Both the position numbers and the translations under genes were made by a program. From the NCBI RefSeq assembly GCF_019613795.1, contig NZ_CP080429.1:339501-403500 (forward strand): a stretch of 64,000 bases of DNA. Reading direction: 5' to 3'. Positions within the stretch are counted from its first letter, which is position 1, and each line of letters starts with the position of its first letter. This document shows positions 56,654 through 64,000 of the stretch, one piece after another. The notes under the pieces were generated by a model. The model was not told the DNA's origin and searched no databases. It was given only the letters and a program-made list of their open reading frames with translations. The stretch comes from Flavobacterium litorale. Lineage in GTDB: Bacteria > Bacteroidota > Bacteroidia > Flavobacteriales > Flavobacteriaceae.

Positions 56654-56947
56654 TGTCAAAAATCTGTTAGTTTCACTATTTTAATGTTAATTCCAAAATT
56701 AATACAAATTATGAATTATACAATATTTTTAGCCAATTTATTATGCAATCATACTATTTATTATTTAATACAATCAATCATAAATTAAATATTTAACAAG
56801 CAATACTGTTAAAACAATACATTAATCCAATATAAATTAAAAAATATAGAAAACCAAGATTGGAAGAAAAGTTATAACAAAAACTTAAAAATTAATGCAT
56901 TGTAGCAATTATACTGTACCTTACCCGCTTGTAAACTTGATATTGAA
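56654..56947. other. AT-rich divergent intergenic region
   Basis: Almost 300 bp of very AT-rich sequence between the divergent FadL-type gene and the unknown gene at 56948. No gene, RNA or clear repeat is seen. It must hold promoters for both genes, but no box is convincing. Confidence 0.6.
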
Positions 56948-58492
56948 ATGCGCGTATTAAAAAAAGTAGTTTTTATACTAATTTGTATTGTTAGTTTTTT
57001 GCTGATTCTGAATTTTGGATTGAGTTATTGGGTAACCAAAAAACTACCTTCTGTAATAGAGTCTCAAAAAAACATTACGTATAACATAAGTTATAACGAT
57101 ATTGATATTCAGCTCGTTTCGGGTAATTTTACAGTACATAACGTTTATTTTGCACCAAAAGGTACTACTAAGGCGACCATGAATAGTGGTGCTTTTTGTA
57201 AGATTGAAAAAATTGATGTAGAGCACTTTAATTTATGGGCATTACTGTGGGACGACCGTATTGAGGTTGAAAGTATAATTATTGATACGCCAGAGATTGT
57301 ATTGTATAAAAATAAAAAACAGCGTAGTGAGCAGGATAATTTTATAGCCCAGTTTGAAAATACGATTGTTACAGAAAAAATAAAATTGAAACAAGGTCGG
57401 TTTCGCATGGTCGATTCGTTAGAAAACATATTGGCAAAAGCAAACAACATTAATTTTGAGGTAAACAATACAAGGCTCGATAGTACTTCTGCCTCTCGTA
57501 AAATACCCATAAGTTACGGCAATTATAGTATTAGTTGCGATAGCGTTTTTTATAAGGTTAGCCCACACTATGCTGTTAGTGCCACCAATATTAACAACAA
57601 CAAAAATTCATTCTCGGTTTCCAATTTTAAACTTATACCACAACAAAACAGGAAACAGTTTAACAAAATGATTCCTGCAGAGCGCGACCAATTTACTCTT
57701 ACCGCTAAAAAAATTAAAATCCCGAAAAACAACTGGGGTTACACTAACGATACGCTTTTTGTACATGTACCCAAAATAAGTATTGCGGGTATGGATGCCA
57801 CTATTTACAGGGGCAAAATGGTAAAGGACAATTTGAAAACGAAAAAGCTATACAGCGAAATGCTTAGAGAGCTTGATTTTGACTTGAAGGTAGATACATT
57901 ACTGCTAAAAAAGACAAGATTAGCGTATGAGGAGCAGTTGAGTTACAACAAAGCACCTGGAAAAGTTTTGTTTTCTGATTTTGATGCTGCTATTTATAAT
58001 ATTTATAGCCCTGTGGGAAAAAATGAAATTCCTGATACAAAAATAGATGTACAATGCTTGTTTATGGATGATGCACCTTTACATGTAAATTGGGTTTTTA
58101 ATACCCTGAACGCATCGGATGCTTTTACAATACAGGGGAAATTGCAAAACCTTAATCTTAAAAACATTAATAGTATATCCAAATCGCTTATGAATACTAG
58201 GGTATCGGGTAATATTAAAGCATTGGATTTTACTATAAACGGCAATAAACAAAAAGCAACAGGGCGTTTTGCTATCAATTATAACAATTTACAGCTTGAT
58301 GTTTTGCAGGAAAATAGTGCAGATAAAAACGAATTCCTGTCGTTTGTAGGTAACCTTGTTGTAAAAGAGGATAGCAATAGTAACACAACAGCAACTGATG
58401 TTACTGTAGAGAGGGCAAACAACAAATCTGTTTTTAACTTTTTATGGCTTTTTTTAAAGCAAGGGTTAAAAAATACAATGCTCCCCCTATAA
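56948..58492 (+). CDS. hypothetical membrane-anchored protein (AsmA-like)
   Basis: 514 residues. N-terminal transmembrane helix (FILICIVSFLLILNFGL, about 9-25), then a beta-rich body with the stretch EHFNLWALLWDDRIEVESIIIDTPEI, which resembles AsmA/DUF748-type proteins. The short hydrophobic C-terminus (FNFLWLFLKQGLKNTMLPL) is a further feature. The family cannot be named with certainty. It may help lipid or protein traffic in the envelope. Confidence 0.7.
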   Translation: MRVLKKVVFILICIVSFLLILNFGLSYWVTKKLPSVIESQKNITYNISYNDIDIQLVSGNFTVHNVYFAPKGTTKATMNSGAFCKIEKIDVEHFNLWALLWDDRIEVESIIIDTPEIVLYKNKKQRSEQDNFIAQFENTIVTEKIKLKQGRFRMVDSLENILAKANNINFEVNNTRLDSTSASRKIPISYGNYSISCDSVFYKVSPHYAVSATNINNNKNSFSVSNFKLIPQQNRKQFNKMIPAERDQFTLTAKKIKIPKNNWGYTNDTLFVHVPKISIAGMDATIYRGKMVKDNLKTKKLYSEMLRELDFDLKVDTLLLKKTRLAYEEQLSYNKAPGKVLFSDFDAAIYNIYSPVGKNEIPDTKIDVQCLFMDDAPLHVNWVFNTLNASDAFTIQGKLQNLNLKNINSISKSLMNTRVSGNIKALDFTINGNKQKATGRFAINYNNLQLDVLQENSADKNEFLSFVGNLVVKEDSNSNTTATDVTVERANNKSVFNFLWLFLKQGLKNTMLPL

Positions 58493-58510
58493 AACGGCTT
58501 ACAATACCAT

Positions 58511-59278
58511 TTAATCTTTTTTAAGAAATGCTAGCGATGCTGCAAAAAAAGCTGCAGGATTTTCGGCATGCAACCAATGCCCCGCATTGGGTATATCGGT
58601 TATTTCGGCATTTGGGAAATGTTTTTTAATACCCTCAATATCTTTATCACGAATGTAACTGGAATTTGCACCTCGTAAAAACAATACGGCTCCGTTGTAT
58701 ACAGCATCTTCTGGTAAGGCTTCGCCTATGCTTTCAGGGTCTTTGTTAAAAACCTCCAAGTTAAAACGCAAGGCCAATTGCCCCTTCTCTTTCCAGTACA
58801 AACTCTTCATTAAAAACTGCCTTGTAACCGCAGCAGGTATGTAGCTTTTTAGCACCTCCTCTACATCGCTACGCGATGGTTTTTGAGAGAAGTCTACCGC
58901 ACTAAGCCCTGCCAAAATTTCCTGATGGTGGGGTCGGTAATACTTAGTACCAATATCGGCTATTAGTAATTTATTTACTTTTTCGGGGTATACTATTGCA
59001 AAAAACATGGCTATTTTACCTCCCATAGAGTGCCCCAATAAATCAATAGTTTCCAAGTTATGCCCTTGGCAATACTCATATACATCGTTCTTCATGGCAT
59101 CGTAATTAAACACATCCGAGTGGAAACTCCTGCCATGATTCCGCATATCAAGCGCGTGTACCTCGTAACCCTCCTCAGCATATTGCCCCGATAAGGTTTT
59201 CCAATTGTCCGACATGCCTAAAAAACCATGCAGTATAAGCAATGGTTTCCCCGTTCCTTCTATTTTAGATACTAGCAT
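58511..59278 (-). CDS. alpha/beta hydrolase, YbfF-like esterase
   Basis: 255 residues. Oxyanion region LHGFLGMSDNW, nucleophile elbow LLGHSMGGKIA, and the catalytic histidine in NAGHWLHAENP are visible. The layout matches E. coli YbfF, an acyl-CoA/ester hydrolase; the substrate here is unknown. Its start is 2 bp downstream of the pdxJ stop, so the two genes are co-transcribed. Confidence 0.9.
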   Translation of the reverse strand: MLVSKIEGTGKPLLILHGFLGMSDNWKTLSGQYAEEGYEVHALDMRNHGRSFHSDVFNYDAMKNDVYEYCQGHNLETIDLLGHSMGGKIAMFFAIVYPEKVNKLLIADIGTKYYRPHHQEILAGLSAVDFSQKPSRSDVEEVLKSYIPAAVTRQFLMKSLYWKEKGQLALRFNLEVFNKDPESIGEALPEDAVYNGAVLFLRGANSSYIRDKDIEGIKKHFPNAEITDIPNAGHWLHAENPAAFFAASLAFLKKD

Positions 59279-59280
59279 TT

Positions 59281-59994
59281 CTATTTCAGTTTTTGCAAAT
59301 ACATGTTCACTACATTATCCAGCCCCAAGTATAACGATTCGGCTATTAAAGCATGCCCTATAGATACTTCTAGCAACTGTGGTATATTTTCCTTAAAATA
59401 TTTAATATTATCCAAGCTCAAATCGTGTCCTGCATTTATACCAAGTTCTAGTTTGTTGGCAATTTCGGCAGCAGTTACGTAGGGCTTTATACCATCTTTA
59501 TTCCCCAAACCATACTGGTGTGCAAAGGCTTCGGTGTACAATTCTATCCTATCTGTACCTGTTTCCTTAGCACCTTCCACCATTTCGGGTACAGGGTCTA
59601 CAAATATCGATGCACGGATGCCGTTTCGTTTAAACTCCTGTATTACCTCTTGCAAAAAACTTTTGTGGGTAATGGTATCCCAACCCGCATTACTGGTTAT
59701 AGCATCGTCGGCATCAGGTACTAATGTTACTTGTGTTGGTTTTACGGCTAGCACTAAGTCCATAAATTTTTTAACGGGGTTGCCCTCAATATTATATTCA
59801 GTATGCACTATCGGCACAAGGTCGTGTGCATCTTGGTAGCGTATGTGCCTTTCGTCAGGGCGTGGGTGTATGGTTATGCCCTGTGCACCAAACCGCTGTA
59901 CATCGGCAGCTACTTTTAATAAATCGGGTACGTTGCCGCCTCTGGAATTTCGTAGGGTGGCTATTTTATTTATGTTTACGCTCAGTTTTGCCAT
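59281..59994 (-). CDS. pdxJ: pyridoxine 5'-phosphate synthase
   Basis: Condenses 1-deoxyxylulose-5-phosphate with 3-amino-2-oxopropyl phosphate to form pyridoxine 5'-phosphate. 237 residues: N-terminal LSVNINKIATLRNSRGG, the ITIHPRPDERHIR region with catalytic His/Arg residues, TLVPDADDAITSNAGWD, and GINAGHDLSLDN. It implies a DXP-dependent vitamin B6 pathway in this organism. Confidence 0.96.
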   Translation of the reverse strand: MAKLSVNINKIATLRNSRGGNVPDLLKVAADVQRFGAQGITIHPRPDERHIRYQDAHDLVPIVHTEYNIEGNPVKKFMDLVLAVKPTQVTLVPDADDAITSNAGWDTITHKSFLQEVIQEFKRNGIRASIFVDPVPEMVEGAKETGTDRIELYTEAFAHQYGLGNKDGIKPYVTAAEIANKLELGINAGHDLSLDNIKYFKENIPQLLEVSIGHALIAESLYLGLDNVVNMYLQKLK

Positions 59995-60094
59995 ATCTTT
60001 GTTAAATGTGGTTTTGCCTCACAAAAATACAAACTTAAAAAAGCAGAATATCCTTATTTTTTGATTATTTTGCATAAACAAATTCATTGCTTGT

Positions 60095-60754
60095 ATGATT
60101 GATATCACCGATTTCATCAATAACGACGTAAAACCGTTACGAATAACTGATGCTATTAGTACAGCGCAGGACTTGTTTGCAGAGTATCCGTTTTCGCACT
60201 TTCCAGTACTGGAAGAGGGTGTTTACATTGGCAGCGCTAATGCAGAAGATACGGAGCTTATGGCCATTGAGAAAACACTAGGCGAAAACCGTTTTTCGTT
60301 TGGGCGTTTTTTTGTACGCGATACCACAATTTGGTTAGACGTACTAGAAGTTTTTGCCAAAAACGAAACCAACATACTCCCCGTATTGGATGATAAAAAT
60401 GCGTATTTAGGCTATTATGAGATTACCGATATTATCCGTTTTTTCCATGAAACCCCTTTTCTTAAAGAAAATGGTGGAATACTGGTAGTAGAGAAAAAAC
60501 TGGTAGACTATAGCATGAGCGAAGTTGCACAAATTGTAGAGAGTAATAACGGTAAGCTACTCGGTTTGTTTGTATCCAATGCAAATATGGAAACAATACA
60601 AATAACGCTAAAAATAAGTATGGGCGGGTTAAGCGAAATTATCCAAACGTTTAGAAGGTACAATTACGAAATTATATCGGAGCACCAAGAGGATGAATAC
60701 CTAAACACGCTAAAGGAACGTAGCGACTACCTAGACAAGTACCTAAATATATAA
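60095..60754 (+). CDS. CBS domain-containing protein
   Basis: 219 residues with a pair of CBS domains over about 1-135 (PLRITDAISTAQDLFAEY, FPVLEEGVYIGSANAEDTEL, ILPVLDDKNAYLGYYEITD) and a C-terminal ACT-like part (VVEKKLVDYSMSEVAQIVES). CBS pairs usually bind adenosyl ligands and control a partner. It is adjacent to nadK and co-directional, so a role in NAD(P) control is conceivable but unproven. Confidence 0.85.
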   Translation: MIDITDFINNDVKPLRITDAISTAQDLFAEYPFSHFPVLEEGVYIGSANAEDTELMAIEKTLGENRFSFGRFFVRDTTIWLDVLEVFAKNETNILPVLDDKNAYLGYYEITDIIRFFHETPFLKENGGILVVEKKLVDYSMSEVAQIVESNNGKLLGLFVSNANMETIQITLKISMGGLSEIIQTFRRYNYEIISEHQEDEYLNTLKERSDYLDKYLNI

Positions 60755-60763
60755 TTGCCACGT

Positions 60764-61648
60764 ATGAAAATTGCTGTTTACGGACAATATTATAAAGAGA
60801 ATACCGAGGCAATTATAGTAGCGGTACTAAAGGTATTGCGCCAGCATAATGCTGAAATTGCCTTTGAAACCAAATTTTACACTACGCTTACCGAAAATAA
60901 TTTATTAAACACCGTCTTTCCTACCTTTAGCTCGCATAAAGAATTAGAGTCGGGTTTTGATATGTTTATTAGCATTGGTGGCGATGGTACTATGCTACGC
61001 GCTGCAACATTAGTACGCGATAAAAACATACCTATAGTAGGTATTAACGCGGGTAGGCTTGGTTTTTTAGCAACAGTACAGGAGGAAAACATAGCCGATT
61101 TACTCCCATTAATTTTTACAAAAGAGTATAACATATCGTCGCGCACACTACTATCGTTGGATTACGAGGGAAAGGAAAAAGACCTTAAAGACCTTGATTA
61201 TGCCCTTAACGAGGTAACAGTTAGTCGTAAAGACACGACATCGATGATTACGATAGAAACCCGTTTAAATGGCGACTATCTTAACTCCTACTGGGCAGAT
61301 GGCTTGATAATATCTACCCCAACAGGCTCTACAGGATATTCACTCAGTTGTGGCGGACCTATACTTACGCCCGATGCCGATACTATTGTAATTACACCTA
61401 TAGCACCGCACAACCTTAATGCGCGCCCGTTGGTTATACCTAATGATACCGAAATAGAACTCATTGTATCGAGCCGAGAGGAACAACATTTGGTATCGCT
61501 CGATTCTAGAATAACCTCTATTGACGTAGAGACCCGACTTCGCATTAAAAAAACCGACTTTAAAATTAATCTGGTAGAATTTCAGCAAGAAAAATTCCTC
61601 GACACCCTACGTAAAAAACTATTATGGGGCGAGGACAAACGAAATTAA
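60764..61648 (+). CDS. nadK: NAD kinase
   Basis: Phosphorylates NAD+ to NADP+. 294 residues with the GGDGTMLRA motif, LGFLATVQEE, the LNEVTVSR region, and the DGLIISTPTGSTGYSLSCGGP motif. The ATG at 60764 is preferred over the TTG that directly follows the CBS gene stop. No gap separates the two genes, which supports a common transcript. Confidence 0.96.
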   Translation: MKIAVYGQYYKENTEAIIVAVLKVLRQHNAEIAFETKFYTTLTENNLLNTVFPTFSSHKELESGFDMFISIGGDGTMLRAATLVRDKNIPIVGINAGRLGFLATVQEENIADLLPLIFTKEYNISSRTLLSLDYEGKEKDLKDLDYALNEVTVSRKDTTSMITIETRLNGDYLNSYWADGLIISTPTGSTGYSLSCGGPILTPDADTIVITPIAPHNLNARPLVIPNDTEIELIVSSREEQHLVSLDSRITSIDVETRLRIKKTDFKINLVEFQQEKFLDTLRKKLLWGEDKRN

Positions 61649-61778
61649 ACCAAGATTTTTATCACACATATATACTACACCGCCTCTTCTTTCGTTTTCA
61701 AGACTGTATAATTTTGCTAATTTGTAGGCATATAAGCGTAAAATGACTAATGTAGGGGATTTTAGAAATCTATATTGT

Positions 61779-61786
61779 TATATTTG
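61779..61786 (+). promoter_or_regulatory. -7 promoter box of porG-uppS-bamA
   Basis: TATATTTG, 17 bp before the ATG at 61804; the probable start of the transcript carrying porG, uppS and bamA. Confidence 0.6.
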
Positions 61787-61803
61787 CACCCAATTTTAAA
61801 GGA

Positions 61804-62481
61804 ATGAATCGGATTTATTTTGTAATACTATTAATCGTAATCAGTGTAAAAGCAGAGGCACAAATACATGAAATAGGTGTATTTGCAGGCGGAAGCAACT
61901 ACATTGGCGACATTGGTCCTACGGATTATGTTGCTCCAAACGATGTGGCAATAGGTATACTATACAAATGGAACCGCAGCCCTAGGCACGCATGGAGAAT
62001 ATCGTATACTTATGGTCAGATAAGCAGTAATGACGCTGACTCTGAAGTATCTGGAAGAAAACAGAGGGGTTACGAGTTTGAGAATAGTGTAAAAGAATTA
62101 TCTTTGGGGCTTGAATTTAATTTTTTCGATTTTAACCTGCACGATTCTGGCGTAAAACTAACACTGTATGTATATAGTGGTGTAAGCTATTTTAGATACG
62201 ATGAAAAACGAATAGAAAACGGCAGAGTATTTACAGATGATGGCACAGGAGGCATTGCCATACCTATGACAGTAGGTATTAAAACTAACGTTATTGATGG
62301 TTTTGTGATAGGATTTGAAGTAGGCGCCCGATATACATTTACCGATAATTTGGATGGTAGCAACCACCCCGATTATGAGGAGCTTGCTTTTGGTAACCTT
62401 GAGAGTAACGACTGGTATGTATTTACAGGCTTTACACTAACCTATACTTTTGGTAACAAACCTTGCTACTGCGCTAACTAA
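61804..62481 (+). CDS. porG: PorG-like type IX secretion outer-membrane protein (DUF6089)
   Basis: 225 residues: signal peptide (about 1-19, ending VKAEAQ) and an 8-stranded-like beta-barrel, with GVFAGGSNYIGDIG near the N-terminus and TGFTLTYTFG near the C-terminus. In P. gingivalis PorG anchors the T9SS PorKN ring to the outer membrane, and its gene sits beside uppS and an Omp85 gene, as here. The call rests on family and order; sequence divergence is high in this family. Confidence 0.82.
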   Translation: MNRIYFVILLIVISVKAEAQIHEIGVFAGGSNYIGDIGPTDYVAPNDVAIGILYKWNRSPRHAWRISYTYGQISSNDADSEVSGRKQRGYEFENSVKELSLGLEFNFFDFNLHDSGVKLTLYVYSGVSYFRYDEKRIENGRVFTDDGTGGIAIPMTVGIKTNVIDGFVIGFEVGARYTFTDNLDGSNHPDYEELAFGNLESNDWYVFTGFTLTYTFGNKPCYCAN

Positions 62482-62485
62482 TTTT

Positions 62486-63226
62486 ATGGACGTACCTACT
62501 ACAATAAACACCGATAACTTACCAAAGCATGTTGCCATAATAATGGATGGCAATGGGCGTTGGGCTAAGCAAAAAGGTATGCTTCGTGTTTTTGGGCACG
62601 AAAACGGTACAAAAGCAGTACGCAAAACCGTAGAGGCTTGTGCTAAAATGGGCATACAAAACCTTACTTTATATGCTTTTTCTACCGAGAATTGGAACCG
62701 ACCCAAAATAGAGGTAGATACATTGATGAAGCTATTGGTAAGCTCCCTTAAAAAAGAGTTACCTACACTACAGGAAAACAGCATTAAGCTATGCACTATA
62801 GGCAATACAGTACTACTGCCCGATTCGGCAAAAAAACAGCTTAACGATGTTATAGCACTTACCCAAAACAATACTAGAATGACGCTTACGCTTGCCCTTA
62901 GTTATGGTGCGCGCGAAGAAATACTATCGGCTGTAAAAGCAATAGGCGAGAAAGTAAAAACGAATAACCTCGAAATATCAGACATTAGTGAATCTACCAT
63001 AAACGAACACTTGTACACGTGTAACCTACCCGATGTAGACCTTGTTATTAGGACGAGTGGCGAACAACGCATAAGCAACTTTTTGTTGTGGCAAGTAGCG
63101 TATGCCGAATTTTATTTTACCAATGTATTATGGCCCGACTTTAGGGAAAAAGATTTACATGAAGCAATTATCAGTTATCAAAAAAGAGAACGCAGATTTG
63201 GAAAAACCAGTGAACAAATTAAATAA
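62486..63226 (+). CDS. uppS: isoprenyl transferase (undecaprenyl diphosphate synthase)
   Basis: Makes the C55 carrier for peptidoglycan and glycans. 246 residues with HVAIIMDGNGRWAKQKG, LTLYAFSTENWNRP, LALSYGAREEIL, and DLVIRTSGEQRISNFLLWQ. It begins 4 bp after porG; an in-frame start at 62450 inside porG is not needed. Confidence 0.96.
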   Translation: MDVPTTINTDNLPKHVAIIMDGNGRWAKQKGMLRVFGHENGTKAVRKTVEACAKMGIQNLTLYAFSTENWNRPKIEVDTLMKLLVSSLKKELPTLQENSIKLCTIGNTVLLPDSAKKQLNDVIALTQNNTRMTLTLALSYGAREEILSAVKAIGEKVKTNNLEISDISESTINEHLYTCNLPDVDLVIRTSGEQRISNFLLWQVAYAEFYFTNVLWPDFREKDLHEAIISYQKRERRFGKTSEQIK

Positions 63227-63230
63227 GCCA

Positions 63231-64000
63231 ATGTTTCAAAAAAGCATTCAAATACTCCTTATTGGCTTTTTATTACTCGCAACAGGCAACATTGCTTTTG
63301 CTCAGGAAACCAAAGGATTGGAGCCTGGCAAAGAATACATAATTGCCGATATCGAGGTTTCGGGAAAAATAAGTTATAACAAAAATACTGTTATAACGTT
63401 TACAGGACTCGAAAAAGGGCAAACCATACGCGTTCCGGGAGAGGAAATAAGTACTGCTATTAAAAAACTGTGGAAACTAGGGCTTTTTAGCGATGTTAAC
63501 TTTTATGCAAATAAAGTGGTGGGCGATAGCCTTTACCTTGAGTTAAACATTAACGAGCTACCTAAACTTAGCGAAGCTAAAATACGCGGTGTCCGAAAAG
63601 GAAAACGCGAATCGTTAATTAAAGACACACAACTTACCAAAGGTAAAATTGTTAACGAAAACCTTGTTACCAATACCAAAAACTACATTGAAAATAAGTA
63701 TAAAAAAGATGGTTATTACAACACCAAAGTAGCCATTAATGTAATACCCGATAGTACCAATACCGTAAAAATGGTGGTAAATATCGACCGTGGTAAAAAA
63801 GTACGAATTTCTGATATTAATATCTCGGGTAACGAGCAATTGTCTGAAAGGCAAATAAAAAAGGCAATGCGCAAAACCAAAGAAAGAGCATTCCCTAACC
63901 CATTACGCATATTTACACCCTCTAAATTTATTGGTGAGCGTTACAAAGAGGACCTTGCTAATATCATCGAAAAATATAAAGAAAAAGGATACCGTGATGC
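63231..64000 (+). CDS. bamA: outer-membrane protein assembly factor BamA (5' part, cut by the window end)
   Basis: About 256 residues are visible: signal peptide (QILLIGFLLLATGNIAFAQ) and the first POTRA domains (IIADIEVSGKISYNKNTVI, LWKLGLFSDVNFY, ISDINISGNEQLSERQIKKA). The barrel lies beyond the window. An in-frame ATG at 63159 would add 24 residues and overlap uppS; the ATG directly before the signal peptide is preferred. Confidence 0.9.
   Translation, partial: MFQKSIQILLIGFLLLATGNIAFAQETKGLEPGKEYIIADIEVSGKISYNKNTVITFTGLEKGQTIRVPGEEISTAIKKLWKLGLFSDVNFYANKVVGDSLYLELNINELPKLSEAKIRGVRKGKRESLIKDTQLTKGKIVNENLVTNTKNYIENKYKKDGYYNTKVAINVIPDSTNTVKMVVNIDRGKKVRISDINISGNEQLSERQIKKAMRKTKERAFPNPLRIFTPSKFIGERYKEDLANIIEKYKEKGYRD

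Overview
The window reads as chromosomal DNA from a member of the Flavobacteriaceae (Bacteroidota). Supporting signs are the low-GC composition, the Bacteroidota promoter signature (-7 box TAnnTTTG, with a TTG-type -33 element) ahead of many genes, the near absence of Shine-Dalgarno sequences, type IX secretion components (a Plug-type DUF5103 protein and a PorG-like DUF6089 protein), an S46 dipeptidyl peptidase, a FolK-deoxynucleoside kinase fusion, a bacterial GH3 protein and the porG-uppS-bamA gene order. Most of the window is ordinary core genome; accessory material sits in short patches.

Layout. 0-3 kb: gpmI and an acetyl-CoA hydrolase/CoA-transferase. 3.1-8.3 kb: a tightly packed tetR-ABC exporter-HlyD-TolC operon whose ABC ATPase domain is unusually degenerate. 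8.3-17 kb: map, a methyltransferase, a T9SS plug protein, apaG, pruA, rsmG, a fatty acid desaturase and an aminotransferase. 16.9-17.4 kb: a compact 510-bp element consisting of a DUF559 nuclease gene between inverted repeats. 17.4-24.2 kb: purT, an uncharacterised membrane protein with internal repeats, fabD and a large SF2 helicase with a predicted membrane segment. 24.2-29.1 kb: galE and a DegT-type aminotransferase, then an unusual three-gene unit (two unknown proteins and a TPR-TM-LytTR one-component regulator). 29.3-37.2 kb: kdtA, an AhpD-like protein, a Crp-type regulator, two copies of a dispersed palindromic repeat, a DPP11-like peptidase, a small acidic lipoprotein, a methyltransferase, a TPR-DUF2971 protein and two tRNA genes. 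37.4-49.9 kb: mutS, a TrmH-like methyltransferase, a HAD phosphatase, the folK-dNK fusion, sppA, an AsmA-like giant, a DUF2797 protein and a GH3 protein. 49.9-64 kb: clpX-clpP-tig, a small membrane protein, a GDSL lipoprotein, a FadL-type porin, an AsmA-like unknown, an esterase, pdxJ, a CBS protein, nadK, porG, uppS and the 5' part of bamA.

How the genes fit together. Envelope functions dominate: the exporter operon, the T9SS Plug and PorG, UppS (undecaprenyl carrier), BamA (outer-membrane assembly), KdtA (lipid A core), FadL and the AsmA-like proteins. The ClpXP/trigger factor cluster handles protein quality control. The best leads for new biology are the DUF559 inverted-repeat element, the degenerate-ATPase exporter with its probable TetR operator, the LytTR three-gene unit with a 21-bp-phased direct repeat upstream, the membrane-anchored helicase, and the perfect palindrome lying across the tig promoter. 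No CRISPR array, rRNA operon, prophage or IS transposase was seen. All functional calls come from reading motifs and from family knowledge; no database search was run.
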